64,000 nt of DNA from a marine actinobacterium MedAcidi-G3 (GCA_000817105.1 JUEP01000004.1:32400-96399), one strand, 5' to 3'. Numbered from the stretch's first letter, positions 42,378-51,449 are shown. Numbers and translations: made by a program. Notes: generated from the letters alone by a model not told the origin.

Positions 42378-44021
42378 GTGACGCGACAGCAGTGGCGAGA
42401 AGAATACGAGGCCGGCAAAGTCCGAGACCTTGACTACGAGACTATGAGCGGTGTTCCGCTAGAACCGCTTTACGCACCCGAAGATAATGAGGTTGACGAA
42501 TCCATAGGTTGGCCAGGTCAATATCCGTATACACGCGGAGTGCACCCAAGTGGCTACCGAGGGCGTCTATGGACGATGCGAATGTTTGCGGGCTTCGGAA
42601 CGCCCGAAGATACAAACACAAGATTTAAAGAAATTCTCGCAGCTGGAGGCGGGGGTTTATCAACAGCGTTCGACATGCCGACGCTTATGGGGCTTGACAG
42701 CGACGATGTCTTATCAGTCGGCGAAGTAGGTCGATGTGGTGTTGCCGTGGACACCATCGAAGACATGAGAATCCTCTATAACGACATCGACCTTGGACAG
42801 ACAACAACGTCCATGACCATAAATGCTCCGGCAGCGCCCGTATGGGCCATGTTTGTTGCTAATGCCGAAGAACAAGGCACCGACAGGAGCTGTCTTGGTG
42901 GAACGCTTCAAAATGACATTCTCAAGGAGTACCAAGCTCAAAAAGAATGGGTCTTTCCTCCACGACCCTCAATGCGACTCGTAGCTGACACCATCGAGTT
43001 CACTAAAAATGAGATGCCACGATGGAATTCCGTGTCCATAAGCGGCTATCACATTAGAGAAGCGGGCTCGACCGCAGCCCAAGAGTTAGCTTTCACATTG
43101 AGCAATGGATTTGCCTACGTCGAAGCAGCCCTCGAGCGGGGACTGGCGGTAGACGATTTTGCTCCAAGGCTGAGTTTCTTTTTTAATGCCCATATCGATT
43201 TCTTCGAAGAAATCGCCAAATATAGGGCAGCTCGTCGGATATGGGCGCGGTGGATGAAAGATCATTATGGGGCTCAGGACCCCAAGTCAATGATGCTGCG
43301 GTTCCACACGCAAACTGCAGGCGTGTCGCTTACAGCGCAGCAACCTGAAGTAAACGTCGCAAGAACAGCAATTGAGGCCCTCGCCGGAGTGCTCGGAGGC
43401 ACCCAAAGTTTGCACACCAACTCCATGGACGAAGCACTCGCTCTACCGACCGAAAAAGCCGCTCGAATAGCGTTGCGCACCCAGCAGGTTATTGCTCATG
43501 AAACTGGGGTCACCGATGTAGTGGACCCGCTAGGAGGAAGTTGGTTCATAGAAGAATTAACTGATCGCTTAGAGGCAGAAGCGGAAGCAATGTTCAGTCA
43601 CATCTCTGAAGCTGGAAGCGGTTCGATGCTGGAAGGCGCATTCGAACTAATTGACGAAGGCTGGTATCAGGGAAACATTGCCGACGCAGCCTATGACTTT
43701 GAAAAGAAAGTAAATGCTGGCCGTCGGATTGTTGTAGGAGTTAACGACTTCACCGAAGGGAACGAAGAAGATCAAATTGATCTTTTGAAAATCACCAGAG
43801 AAGACGAACAACGCCAGATCAAAAATCTGCAGCAAATAAAAGTTGATCGGAACCAAGCAGCTGTTGATGAATCTCTCGTTGCATTAAGTCGGGCCGCTGA
43901 AACCGACGCGAATCTGATGTTGCCATTAATAAATAGTGTCAAAACGCGAGCGACGGTCGGCGAGATCATGAATACCATGGCCGAGGTCTTCGGCCGCTAT
44001 CAAGAAAAGCCTTTTATCTGA
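42378..44021 (+). CDS. B12-dependent acyl-CoA mutase large subunit, IcmA-like
   Basis: A 547-residue large subunit without the C-terminal cobalamin-binding domain. The catalytic TIM-barrel is intact: MRMFAGFGTPEDTN, SISGYHIREAG (Tyr-His of the active site), RFHTQTAGVSLTAQQPEVN, GGTQSLHTNSMDEALALP. Two substrate-specificity positions of methylmalonyl-CoA mutase are altered: Tyr89 is Phe70 and Arg207 is Gln188, as in isobutyryl-CoA mutase (Phe80/Gln198), so the enzyme is probably not a methylmalonyl-CoA mutase. The position of Asp in 2-hydroxyisobutyryl-CoA mutase is Ala here. The small B12 subunit is not adjacent. GTG start with GGGAGAA upstream. Confidence 0.9.
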   Translation: MTRQQWREEYEAGKVRDLDYETMSGVPLEPLYAPEDNEVDESIGWPGQYPYTRGVHPSGYRGRLWTMRMFAGFGTPEDTNTRFKEILAAGGGGLSTAFDMPTLMGLDSDDVLSVGEVGRCGVAVDTIEDMRILYNDIDLGQTTTSMTINAPAAPVWAMFVANAEEQGTDRSCLGGTLQNDILKEYQAQKEWVFPPRPSMRLVADTIEFTKNEMPRWNSVSISGYHIREAGSTAAQELAFTLSNGFAYVEAALERGLAVDDFAPRLSFFFNAHIDFFEEIAKYRAARRIWARWMKDHYGAQDPKSMMLRFHTQTAGVSLTAQQPEVNVARTAIEALAGVLGGTQSLHTNSMDEALALPTEKAARIALRTQQVIAHETGVTDVVDPLGGSWFIEELTDRLEAEAEAMFSHISEAGSGSMLEGAFELIDEGWYQGNIADAAYDFEKKVNAGRRIVVGVNDFTEGNEEDQIDLLKITREDEQRQIKNLQQIKVDRNQAAVDESLVALSRAAETDANLMLPLINSVKTRATVGEIMNTMAEVFGRYQEKPFI

Positions 44022-44096
44022 ACCAGAGAGTCCGGTCTGCTTGAGCTCCAAAGACAGGTAGTGTCAGATCAAGCGAAACTGGTCGATGAGGAAGCA

Positions 44097-44615
44097 ATGC
44101 TGCAGTCAAAGCCACATAAATTGCTCATCGCGATGCTTGGAGTCGCACTCACTGCAGCCTCCGCGTGTGGTGGAGGGAGTGATCAAACTCAACTTGAACG
44201 GGAGCTGCAGGACAAAGCAGGAAGCGACATTCTTCCGGTCGAGCTTGGGTTGGTCGACTGCCCCGAAGACGTAGTGGTAACGCCGGAGTCAGTTTTTATA
44301 TGCGCTAGCGAAGTGGCTGGTCAGTACTACGAATTGCAAGTACGTATTATCGATAAGCAAGGACAGTACTCTTACGCTCACAAGCACCACCCATTACAAC
44401 TGGTGAATACAGAAGCGCTGCTGGCTGATCAGGTTGCTTATGAAGTCGGTTTTGACGTCATGATCGATTGCGGCGATGACGAATATCTGGTCGCACCGAT
44501 TGGGAGTTCTTTCAATTGCTTAGCGACTCGAGTCGACGGCGGAGCCGAGGCCACTATTGAGGTTCGCCTTGAGGACGCGCAAGGTCGGGTTAGTTGGGAC
44601 CTTGTCCGGGCTTAG
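44097..44615 (+). CDS. Lipoprotein with two DUF4333-like domains
   Basis: A 172-residue secreted lipoprotein from ATG 44097 with GAGGA upstream; the ORF-track start at GTG 44061 is rejected. The signal peptide KPHKLLIAMLGVALTAASAC ends in a lipobox (ASAC). Two similar units follow: VDCPEDVVVTPESVFICAS and IDCGDDEYLVAPIGSSFNC, each a strand-loop with two cysteines ending in QGQYSY or QGRVSW, as in the actinobacterial DUF4333 family. The four cysteines could form one disulfide per unit. It is anchored outside the membrane; function unknown. Confidence 0.78.
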   Translation: MLQSKPHKLLIAMLGVALTAASACGGGSDQTQLERELQDKAGSDILPVELGLVDCPEDVVVTPESVFICASEVAGQYYELQVRIIDKQGQYSYAHKHHPLQLVNTEALLADQVAYEVGFDVMIDCGDDEYLVAPIGSSFNCLATRVDGGAEATIEVRLEDAQGRVSWDLVRA

Positions 44616-44645
44616 CGCTTTTATAGCTGCCTACTGCTCAACGTC

Positions 44646-46370
44646 ATGAATCTGCTGGATGTCAGCAATATTTCCCTGTCTTTCGCTGACAAAAACCTTT
44701 TTTCTGATCTTTCATTCACAATCGGCCCCAAAGACCGACTCGCTGTATTGGGGATCAACGGATCTGGCAAATCGACGCTATTAGCAGTTCTAGCAGAAAG
44801 AGAAAAGGTAGACAGCGGCCTCATACGTCGCCAAAAGAACTTAACCCTGTCGCTGCTTCTGCAACGCCCCCAATTGGGCGATGAAACAGTAAGCGGCGCT
44901 GTTGGCGAGAAATGGGAAGGAAGAGCAGCGATGGATCGTCTCGGCCTTGCCTCGCTGTCCGATAAGAAGATTTCGTCACTTTCAGGGGGTGAACAAAAGC
45001 GAGCAGCGTTAGCAGCGATCCTCCATGATCAAAACGCCGACCTACTGCTATTAGATGAGCCAACGAACCACTTAGACATCGAAGGAATTGAATACCTGGA
45101 AACTGTGATGACCAATTTTGCGGGGGCCGTTGTTTTCGTATCCCACGATAGGCACCTGATAAACCGCGTAGCGACGAAAACCCTTGAGATAGCGACTGAT
45201 GGTTGCTACATGACTGAAGGGGGGTACCAAGAACATTTAGCAGCTAAGGCCGACCGCACCGAGAAGGCCGAACGCGATGAGTCGACCAGGCTTATTTTGG
45301 CGCGAAAGGAATTAGCGTGGTTACAACGAGGGGCGAGAGCACGTCGGAGAAAGCCTAAATCCAGAATTGCTATCGCTCATCGAACTTTGGAAGTCGAGGA
45401 AAAAAAGGATTTTCGGAAGAGTTCACTCGCTCTCAACGAATTCCAGCAGCAACGTTTAGGTCGCAAAGTTGTCGATCTTGAGCTGGTCTCAATGTCCGCC
45501 GGTGGTAATCCGTTATTCGAAGACGTAAACCTGAGCCTTTCCTCTAATGACCGACTCGGAGTAGTAGGTCCAAATGGCTCCGGTAAATCGACACTTCTGA
45601 GTTTGATCGCCGGGGTAAGAACGCCCGAAAAAGGAATGGTTACTTACGGATCAACTGTTCGCATCGGATATTTCGACCAGATGGGGGAGATACTGGATCG
45701 AGATCTCACAGTTGAGGAAGTGATTGCGGGACCGGGTGCGCGCCTTGATTACAAGCAGGCGTCTTTGCTCCGTCGCTTTTGGTTTGAACCGGCCACCTAT
45801 CGGGCACAGATTCGAACTCTCTCTGGCGGCGAGCAGAGACGGTTGCAGCTGTTAGAGGTCCTGGCAGCGGAGCCGAATGTGTTGCTGCTTGACGAACCGA
45901 CTAATGACCTAGATATAGATACACTGCGCGCACTCGAAGATTGGCTAGACACATTCGACGGAGCATTGGTGGCGGTCACCCATGATCGCGTCTTTCTGGA
46001 ACGTGTGGTTGACCATGTAGTAGCTGTAGGAACTGATGGCTTCAGAGAATTAGGGGCGGGAGAAGCAGTATGGGAACAAGCGCGATCTAAGCCGAAAATC
46101 ACCCCTCGCACTAAGAAAGATCGTGCAGCAAGTTTGAATTCGAGTGGACGCTCGATGCCTACTCTGCGACACGAAATCAAAGAACTCGAAGTAGATCTAG
46201 ATCGACTAGGCGGCGAACGAGATGTACTTATTGCCCGGTTAGCTCAGAAGGAACTTAGTCATGAAGCTCGACTCGAAACCTCAACCAGACTTGCAGAAGC
46301 TTTGGAACAGTTGATGCTTCTAGAGGATAAATGGCTCGCTATATCGGAAGAGATAGAGGGACGGGGATAA
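44646..46370 (+). CDS. ABC-F family ATP-binding protein
   Basis: A 574-residue soluble protein with two ABC domains. The first has VLGINGSGKSTLLAVLAER, LSGGEQKRAALAAIL and LLLDEPTNHLDIEGIEYLE; the second VVGPNGSGKSTLLSLIAGV, LSGGEQRRLQLLEVL and LLLDEPTNDLDIDTLRAL. Each ends in a switch histidine. A basic linker (RGARARRRKPKSR) and a coiled-coil end (DRLGGERDVLIARLAQKE) resemble Uup. ABC-F proteins act on the ribosome in translation or antibiotic resistance, and Uup-like members on DNA-related processes. No membrane spans, so not a transporter. Confidence 0.92.
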   Translation: MNLLDVSNISLSFADKNLFSDLSFTIGPKDRLAVLGINGSGKSTLLAVLAEREKVDSGLIRRQKNLTLSLLLQRPQLGDETVSGAVGEKWEGRAAMDRLGLASLSDKKISSLSGGEQKRAALAAILHDQNADLLLLDEPTNHLDIEGIEYLETVMTNFAGAVVFVSHDRHLINRVATKTLEIATDGCYMTEGGYQEHLAAKADRTEKAERDESTRLILARKELAWLQRGARARRRKPKSRIAIAHRTLEVEEKKDFRKSSLALNEFQQQRLGRKVVDLELVSMSAGGNPLFEDVNLSLSSNDRLGVVGPNGSGKSTLLSLIAGVRTPEKGMVTYGSTVRIGYFDQMGEILDRDLTVEEVIAGPGARLDYKQASLLRRFWFEPATYRAQIRTLSGGEQRRLQLLEVLAAEPNVLLLDEPTNDLDIDTLRALEDWLDTFDGALVAVTHDRVFLERVVDHVVAVGTDGFRELGAGEAVWEQARSKPKITPRTKKDRAASLNSSGRSMPTLRHEIKELEVDLDRLGGERDVLIARLAQKELSHEARLETSTRLAEALEQLMLLEDKWLAISEEIEGRG

Positions 46371-46392
46371 TCGCTCCGCTACTCTGCGCCTT

Positions 46393-46530
46393 ATGAAGAG
46401 GCACACCCATGATTCTGCTGGACAACTACTATCGCTTCGCCATCGTCGGCCGTTTATCCACTGGACTGCCGTCATAGTTTCAGCCGCCATGGTTTTGGCT
46501 GGCTTTTCTGCTCTGGTCGCGGCTTTGTGA
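46393..46530 (+). CDS. Small membrane protein overlapping ElaA (45 aa)
   Basis: Too short for the ORF track. ATG 46393 to TGA 46528 encodes MKRHTHDSAGQLLSLRHRR followed by PFIHWTAVIVSAAMVLAGF and SALVAAL, a basic N-terminus and one hydrophobic helix ending at the C-terminus. Its stop overlaps the GTG of the ElaA gene (GTGA), a sign of coupling, and it starts 23 bp after the ABC-F gene. No function is known. The layout resembles the small ORF after guaB. Confidence 0.5.
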   Translation: MKRHTHDSAGQLLSLRHRRPFIHWTAVIVSAAMVLAGFSALVAAL

Positions 46531-46967
46531 GTGAGATAGAAGAAGCATCGTTTGATGGCTTATCTTTAGAATGTCTCTACGATATTTTGCGCCTGCGGGT
46601 TGAAGTTTTTGTGGTGGAGCAACAATGCCCTTATCCGGAAATTGACAACCTTGACTTTGAAGCTATCCATGTATGGATCAACGATGAGCAAGGCTTAGCT
46701 TCATACCTGCGAGTAATAGAAGAAGAAGATACTTGCAGGATTGGTCGCGTAGTTACGAGACCTGATGCACGTTCTAGAGGCTTAAGTCGGCGACTAATCC
46801 ATCATGTATTAGATAGAACAGATGGCCCGTGGGCCCTATCTGCTCAATCGTATTTGAGGGATTGGTATACAAATTTGGGGTTTGATCAAAATGGTCCCGA
46901 GTTCCTCGAAGATGGTATTCCCCACATTCCTATGTTCAGAGAGATCGAGGGAATCGGCAAAAGCTAG
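46527..46967 (+). CDS. elaA: GNAT acetyltransferase, ElaA-like
   Basis: A 146-residue GNAT protein. FDGLSLECLYDILRLRVEVFVVEQQCPYPEIDNLDFEAIH, read in segments, is the ElaA signature, and RIGRVVTRPDARSRGLSRRLI carries the acetyl-CoA loop (R-x-x-G-x-S variant). It acetylates an amine substrate from acetyl-CoA; substrate unknown. The GTG start overlaps the small membrane ORF by GTGA. The next gene (AcuI-like) converges from the other strand 13 bp away. Confidence 0.85.
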   Translation: MSEIEEASFDGLSLECLYDILRLRVEVFVVEQQCPYPEIDNLDFEAIHVWINDEQGLASYLRVIEEEDTCRIGRVVTRPDARSRGLSRRLIHHVLDRTDGPWALSAQSYLRDWYTNLGFDQNGPEFLEDGIPHIPMFREIEGIGKS

Positions 46968-46979
46968 ACGTTCAGGCGG

Positions 46980-47963
46980 CTATTTATTGAGATCTATGAC
47001 TGTCCGTCCTTGAACCTTTCCCGCAAGAATCTCTGAGCCCAAATGCGGGACGTCCGCCAGGCCGACTGTGGTGGTCATTGCAGATAGGACATCTCGATTC
47101 AACAACTCATCAAGTCGTCCCCACGCTTGAACTCTTTTCTCGAATGGGCACATTACAGAATCAATGCCTAAGAGATTTACGCCTCGAAGTAGGAACGGAA
47201 TTACGGTGGTGTCGAGAGCGTTACCGCCGGCAAGACCACATGCCGCAACACTTGATCCGTACTCCATCTCAGTTAGTACGTGTGCGAGAGTCGTATCACC
47301 AACCGCATCAATGCAGCCGCCCCAACGCTCTGACGAAAGTGGTCCGGAAGGTAATTCAGCCAATTCCTGTCGGGAGACAATTTGTTTAGCGCCGAGTTGG
47401 GTTAAGTACTCAGATGTTTCCGGCCTGCCGGTAGAAGCAGCAACCTCATAGCCGGCTTGGGCGAGAAGGTGAACAGCGACGCTACCTACTCCACCAGCTG
47501 CTCCTGTAACTAGCACCGGCTGACTGCCAACTCCCTGCTCCTCGAGCGACTGCATTGCCAACATCGATGTGAGTCCAGCTGTTCCAACGCTCATAGCGTC
47601 TAACTCAGATAGGCCCTCAGGAAGTTTTACAAGCCAATCAGCGTTTACCCGAGCTTTTTCTGCATAACCGCCCCAATGGGCTTCGCCGACGCGCCACCCA
47701 GTTAGAACAACCCGGTCCCCTTCGACATAACGGTCATCGTTGGAAGCGCTAACCACACCAGAAAAATCTATGCCTGGCACATGCGGGTAATCACGAACTA
47801 GCCGTCCGACCCCATTCAGAATCATTCCGTCCTTGTAGTTCAAAGTGCTGTAGGCGACGTCAACGGTTACGTTCCCATCCGGTAGTTGACTCTCGTCTAG
47901 TTCAGTTATTTCTGATGAGACAGCTTTGTCAGCTTGAGATAGAAGTAATGCCCGGAATGTCAT
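46980..47963 (-). CDS. acuI: Acrylyl-CoA reductase-like zinc-free MDR oxidoreductase (AcuI/YhdH family)
   Basis: A 327-residue quinone-oxidoreductase-like protein. The N-terminal groES-like part (NYKDGMILNGVGRLVRDYPH then VPGIDFSGVV) and the Rossmann loop VLVTGAAGGVGSVAVHLLAQ, with LTSMLAMQSLEEQG, mark the AcuI/YhdH branch. Family members reduce acrylyl-CoA to propionyl-CoA with NADPH, important for DMSP breakdown in marine bacteria. Substrate not proven here. ATG start with AGGTGAGG upstream; 115 bp from the divergent Nfu gene. Confidence 0.8.
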   Translation of the reverse strand: MTFRALLLSQADKAVSSEITELDESQLPDGNVTVDVAYSTLNYKDGMILNGVGRLVRDYPHVPGIDFSGVVSASNDDRYVEGDRVVLTGWRVGEAHWGGYAEKARVNADWLVKLPEGLSELDAMSVGTAGLTSMLAMQSLEEQGVGSQPVLVTGAAGGVGSVAVHLLAQAGYEVAASTGRPETSEYLTQLGAKQIVSRQELAELPSGPLSSERWGGCIDAVGDTTLAHVLTEMEYGSSVAACGLAGGNALDTTVIPFLLRGVNLLGIDSVMCPFEKRVQAWGRLDELLNRDVLSAMTTTVGLADVPHLGSEILAGKVQGRTVIDLNK

Positions 47964-48078
47964 AAAACCTCACCTAATTCTTGTCTGTTTATAAGGAACT
48001 TGAGCTGAGCTTGGACCTTACTCTTCCACTCGGCTTCTGTCCCATGTCTCACCGGCTAGAGATCTGTAGACTGGAATT

Positions 48079-48696
48079 ATGTCGGAGAGACAAATCGTTG
48101 ATGTTACCGAAATAGCACTTGAAAGAGTTCTTGAACTGCGTGCCGGAGAAGAAGATGCAAGCGAGCTTGCATTAAGAATCGAAGTGGTCGGAGTTCAAGG
48201 TGTCGACTACTCCTATGATCTTGCCTTCGAGGTTCTCAGCGAAGCTGATTCTGAAGATGTTCCCACGCACGTGGGTGGAGGGTTAACGGTCCTAGTTCCC
48301 GGTCGAGACGCTTCTAAACTTGAGGGGGCGACGTTAGATGTCCCCAGCGATAGCGCGCAGGCAGGGTTAGTGCTGCGTAATCCCAATCGTCCGGATCTTG
48401 GACCGAACGCGACCCTAGACCTTGATGGAAGTATCGAAGAACAAGTTCAAGAAGTGCTTGTCAAGAGAATCAATCCATCCATTGCAGCCCATGGTGGATA
48501 TGCAGAATTAGTGCGGGTCGAAGGTTCTACCGTCCTCGTCAAATTAGGCGGTGGTTGCCAGGGCTGTGGAATGGCGAATGCCACGGTGACGGCGGGAATT
48601 GAAAAAACTTTGACTGAATTGATAGATGGCGTTGATCATGTGCTGGATATCACGGATCACACGTCAGGCGACAATCCATACTTCGCCGCAACTTGA
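48079..48696 (+). CDS. nfuA: NifU/NfuA-type iron-sulfur cluster scaffold
   Basis: A 205-residue protein with an N-terminal HesB/IscA-like domain (about residues 1-100, VGVQGVDYSYDLAFEVL) that lacks the usual cysteines, and a C-terminal NifU domain with the CxxC in VKLGGGCQGCGMANATVTAGI. It carries or transfers a 4Fe-4S cluster to client proteins. The fusion is the NfuA architecture. ATG start at 48079; an HMG-CoA-synthase-like gene follows on the same strand with an 88-bp gap. Confidence 0.88.
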   Translation: MSERQIVDVTEIALERVLELRAGEEDASELALRIEVVGVQGVDYSYDLAFEVLSEADSEDVPTHVGGGLTVLVPGRDASKLEGATLDVPSDSAQAGLVLRNPNRPDLGPNATLDLDGSIEEQVQEVLVKRINPSIAAHGGYAELVRVEGSTVLVKLGGGCQGCGMANATVTAGIEKTLTELIDGVDHVLDITDHTSGDNPYFAAT

Positions 48697-48784
48697 CCGA
48701 TGCCGCTAGAGAAGTTCGTGGCGTGTCTTGAGTAGCGCAGCCTAGACTCTGGTCAGATCGGACTTCTTCTTATTTGGGGGCTGC

Positions 48785-50182
48785 GTGCGAGGCATTATTG
48801 GATACGGGACTTATGTTCCCTACTATCGGCTAGATCGGGCCAAAATTACTTCTGCTATGGGCGCAGGCGGAGGTAGGGGTCACCGAGCCGTAGCGGGATA
48901 TGACGAAGACACTACGACGATGGGGGTAGAAGCGGCCCGCAATGCGTTGCGATCCGGCAACTTGACGCCATCGTCGATTTGGTTTGCGACAGCCAATCCA
49001 GCGTATTTGGATAAAACTAATGCCACCGCCATACAAGCCGCCTTGGATTTACCCCAAGAGACTTGGGCAGTCGATGCCGGTGGATCAGCTCGGTCAGCGG
49101 AAGCGGCAATTTTAGGAGCGCGCGGTTCCTCGGGTATTTCTATGGCAGTTGTGTCTGATTTGCGAACCGGTAATCCAACAAGCAACGATGAGAGCAGCGG
49201 CGGTGATGCCGCAGCGGCTGTCTTATTCGGAGATGACGAGGACGCTCCAGTTATTGCCTATGCACTTGGACTTGCTGCGTCTACCGGTGAATTCCTCGAC
49301 CGCTATAGGTTGCCGGGGGAAAGTGCCAGCAAGATCTGGGAAGAACGATTTGGAGAACAGGCCTACATTTCTCTCGCTGAAGATGCTATCGAGCGGGCGC
49401 TCAAGGACGCAGACATAGCCCTAGAGGATGTAGACAAAGTTGTTATCGCTGGACTTCACTCGCGAGCGGTAAGGAGCCTCTCCAAGATTGCTGGGGACAA
49501 ATTGGTTGATGATCTCAGTGGGCAAATAGGTAATCCAGGTGCAGCTCAATTCCCTCTGTTAGTTGCATCGGCCTTAGATGATGCTGATCCGGGGGAGACC
49601 ATTCTCTGTGTTCACCTTGCAGATGGTGCCTACGCCAGTGTTCTTCGCACGACAGACGCCATAGCTAAGTATGAGCCTTTTTCAACTGTCGAATCTCAGA
49701 TAGAAAACGGTAGTGACAGTCTCGACTACAACTTGTATCTAACATGGCGAGGGTTTCTTGATAGAGAATCGCCTCGTCGCCCTGATCCTGATCGTCCCGG
49801 AGCGCCTCCAGCATTTCGTTCAGAAGACTGGAAATATGCTTTCGTAGGCTCTCGTGACCGCTCTTCAGGAGCTATCCATTTGCCACCGATGAGGGTTTCT
49901 ATGGATGGTGGTGCCGTGGATGAAATGGAGCGCGTCAGAATGGCAGATACCCCAGCAACTATCGCAACATTTACAGTTGACTACCTAGCATTTTCTCTAT
50001 CGCCGCCTACCGTTGCGGTCGTGATCGACTTTGACGGAGGCGGTCGCTTCCAAGCAGAAATGACGGATGTAGACCCGAACGAGGTAAAAATAGGAGATCG
50101 GGTGGAGATGAGCTTCCGCCGATTATTTACCGCTCAAGGAATACATAACTACTTTTGGAAGGCTCGACCACTCGCAGAGTGA
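48785..50182 (+). CDS. HMG-CoA synthase-like thiolase-fold protein fused to an OB domain
   Basis: A 465-residue protein with a KAS III/HMG-CoA synthase-like N-terminal part and a C-terminal DUF35-type OB fold. GIIGYGTYVPYYRLDRAKI starts the synthase, EAARNALRSG and TWAVDAGGSARSAEAAILGA follow, and the C-terminal SPPTVAVVIDFDGGGRFQAE with FRRLFTAQGIHNYFWKARP is OB-like. At the family's active-site position AVDAGGSARS has no Cys, so it may not condense acyl groups. A thiolase follows by 76 bp, like the archaeal and actinobacterial thiolase-HMGCS-OB clusters. GTG start. Confidence 0.78.
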   Translation: MRGIIGYGTYVPYYRLDRAKITSAMGAGGGRGHRAVAGYDEDTTTMGVEAARNALRSGNLTPSSIWFATANPAYLDKTNATAIQAALDLPQETWAVDAGGSARSAEAAILGARGSSGISMAVVSDLRTGNPTSNDESSGGDAAAAVLFGDDEDAPVIAYALGLAASTGEFLDRYRLPGESASKIWEERFGEQAYISLAEDAIERALKDADIALEDVDKVVIAGLHSRAVRSLSKIAGDKLVDDLSGQIGNPGAAQFPLLVASALDDADPGETILCVHLADGAYASVLRTTDAIAKYEPFSTVESQIENGSDSLDYNLYLTWRGFLDRESPRRPDPDRPGAPPAFRSEDWKYAFVGSRDRSSGAIHLPPMRVSMDGGAVDEMERVRMADTPATIATFTVDYLAFSLSPPTVAVVIDFDGGGRFQAEMTDVDPNEVKIGDRVEMSFRRLFTAQGIHNYFWKARPLAE

Positions 50183-50195
50183 GTGAAATTGTTTA

Positions 50196-50213
50196 GTATC
50201 CCTGCAGGGATAC
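50196..50213. promoter_or_regulatory. 18-bp perfect palindrome upstream of the thiolase gene
   Basis: GTATCCCTGCAGGGATAC is its own reverse complement, 45 bp ahead of the thiolase ATG and 13 bp after the synthase stop. There is no loop, so it is more like a dimer-protein operator than a terminator. The regulator is unknown; a TetR-type repressor is one possibility. Confidence 0.4.
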
Positions 50214-50258
50214 GTTCGTATCTAGCAAACTAGTAATACACAACAAAGGAAAAGTGAC

Positions 50259-51449
50259 ATGGCCTCACATGGCATAAAGGACCAGGTCGCCATCATCGGT
50301 ATGGGCTGCACGCCCTTCGGTGAGCACTGGGATAAAGGCGCCGATGACATGCTCATCGACGCAGCGCACGAGGCTTACGCCTCGGCGGGAGTGAAGCAGG
50401 ACGATATTGACGCCTTCTGGTTAGGAACCATGGGGTCAGGAGTTTCTGGGCTAACACTGTCGAAGCCGCTACAAATCGACTACAAACCCGTCAGTCGTCT
50501 GGAAAATATGTGCGCCACAGGTTCGGAAGCTTTCCGTAACGCCTGTTACGCGGTTGCTTCCGGTGCTTATGACGTAGTTATGGCAATTGGCGTCGAAAAA
50601 CTGAAGGACAGCGGATACTCGGGCTTGACTGGTAGTAAGCCCCCAAGTGACGGCACAGATTCGTCACTAACAGCACCAGCCACTTTCAGTCTTCTAGCTC
50701 CGGCTTATGCCCATAAGAATGGTCTCGATGACGAAACCATGAAAGAGGTTCTGACCCGTATTGCTTGGAAGAACCACAAAAATGGAGCGCTTAACCCTCG
50801 GGCCCAGTTCCGTAAGGAAGTAGCGAAAGAGACCATTGCCGGCTCCCCTCTGGTAGCAGGGCCTTTGGGCATATTTGACTGTTCGGGTGTTAGCGATGGT
50901 TCAGCTGCAGCAGTGATAGTCCGAGCAGAAGATGCTCACCGCTACACCGACAAACCCCTATATGTAAAGGCTTTGAGCTTTTCTTCGGGACCTGCAACAG
51001 GTGCTCTAGACCCAAGCTATGACTACACAACGTTCCGAGAGGTTCGTGCATCAGCGGAAGAGGCATATAAGCAGGCGGGTATTGATGATCCCAGAAGCCA
51101 AATAGCGATGGCCGAGGTCCATGATTGCTTTACTCCCACGGAGTTGGTCTTGATGGAGGATCTAGGATTTGCTGAAGAAGGAACTGCCTGGAAAGAGGCG
51201 CTAAATGGAGCGTTTGACCTTGATGGAGATCTGCCAGTAAACCCAGATGGAGGTCTCAAGAGCTTTGGGCACCCAATAGGGGCTTCCGGTTTGAGGATGC
51301 TTTTTGAATGTTGGTTACAGCTTCGCGGTGAGGCGCCTCCCGAGCGTCAAATCGAGTCTGACAAAACACTTGGGCTAACTCACAACTTGGGCGGGCAGCC
51401 CGGGGCTTGCGTGTCGTTCGTCTCAGTCGTTGGGTCTGAACTTGGTTGA
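50259..51449 (+). CDS. Thiolase-family acyl-CoA acetyltransferase (SCP2-like)
   Basis: A 396-residue thiolase-like protein from ATG 50259 with AAAGGAAAAG upstream. The nucleophile region is SRLENMCATGSEAFRNAC, with VAMIGVEK-type strands later, IAMAEVHDCFTPTELVLMED, and the C-terminal GGLKSFGHPIGASGLRMLFE holds the His; the last Cys lies in GGQPGACVSFV. Such enzymes cleave or form beta-ketoacyl-CoA, and SCP2-type members act on sterol or side-chain substrates. It lies after the HMGCS/OB gene, together probably one acyl-CoA operon. Confidence 0.9.
   Translation: MASHGIKDQVAIIGMGCTPFGEHWDKGADDMLIDAAHEAYASAGVKQDDIDAFWLGTMGSGVSGLTLSKPLQIDYKPVSRLENMCATGSEAFRNACYAVASGAYDVVMAIGVEKLKDSGYSGLTGSKPPSDGTDSSLTAPATFSLLAPAYAHKNGLDDETMKEVLTRIAWKNHKNGALNPRAQFRKEVAKETIAGSPLVAGPLGIFDCSGVSDGSAAAVIVRAEDAHRYTDKPLYVKALSFSSGPATGALDPSYDYTTFREVRASAEEAYKQAGIDDPRSQIAMAEVHDCFTPTELVLMEDLGFAEEGTAWKEALNGAFDLDGDLPVNPDGGLKSFGHPIGASGLRMLFECWLQLRGEAPPERQIESDKTLGLTHNLGGQPGACVSFVSVVGSELG

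Noticed and set aside
42378-44021. Plain methylmalonyl-CoA mutase
   Set aside because: Both key substrate-binding residues differ (Phe for Tyr89, Gln for Arg207).
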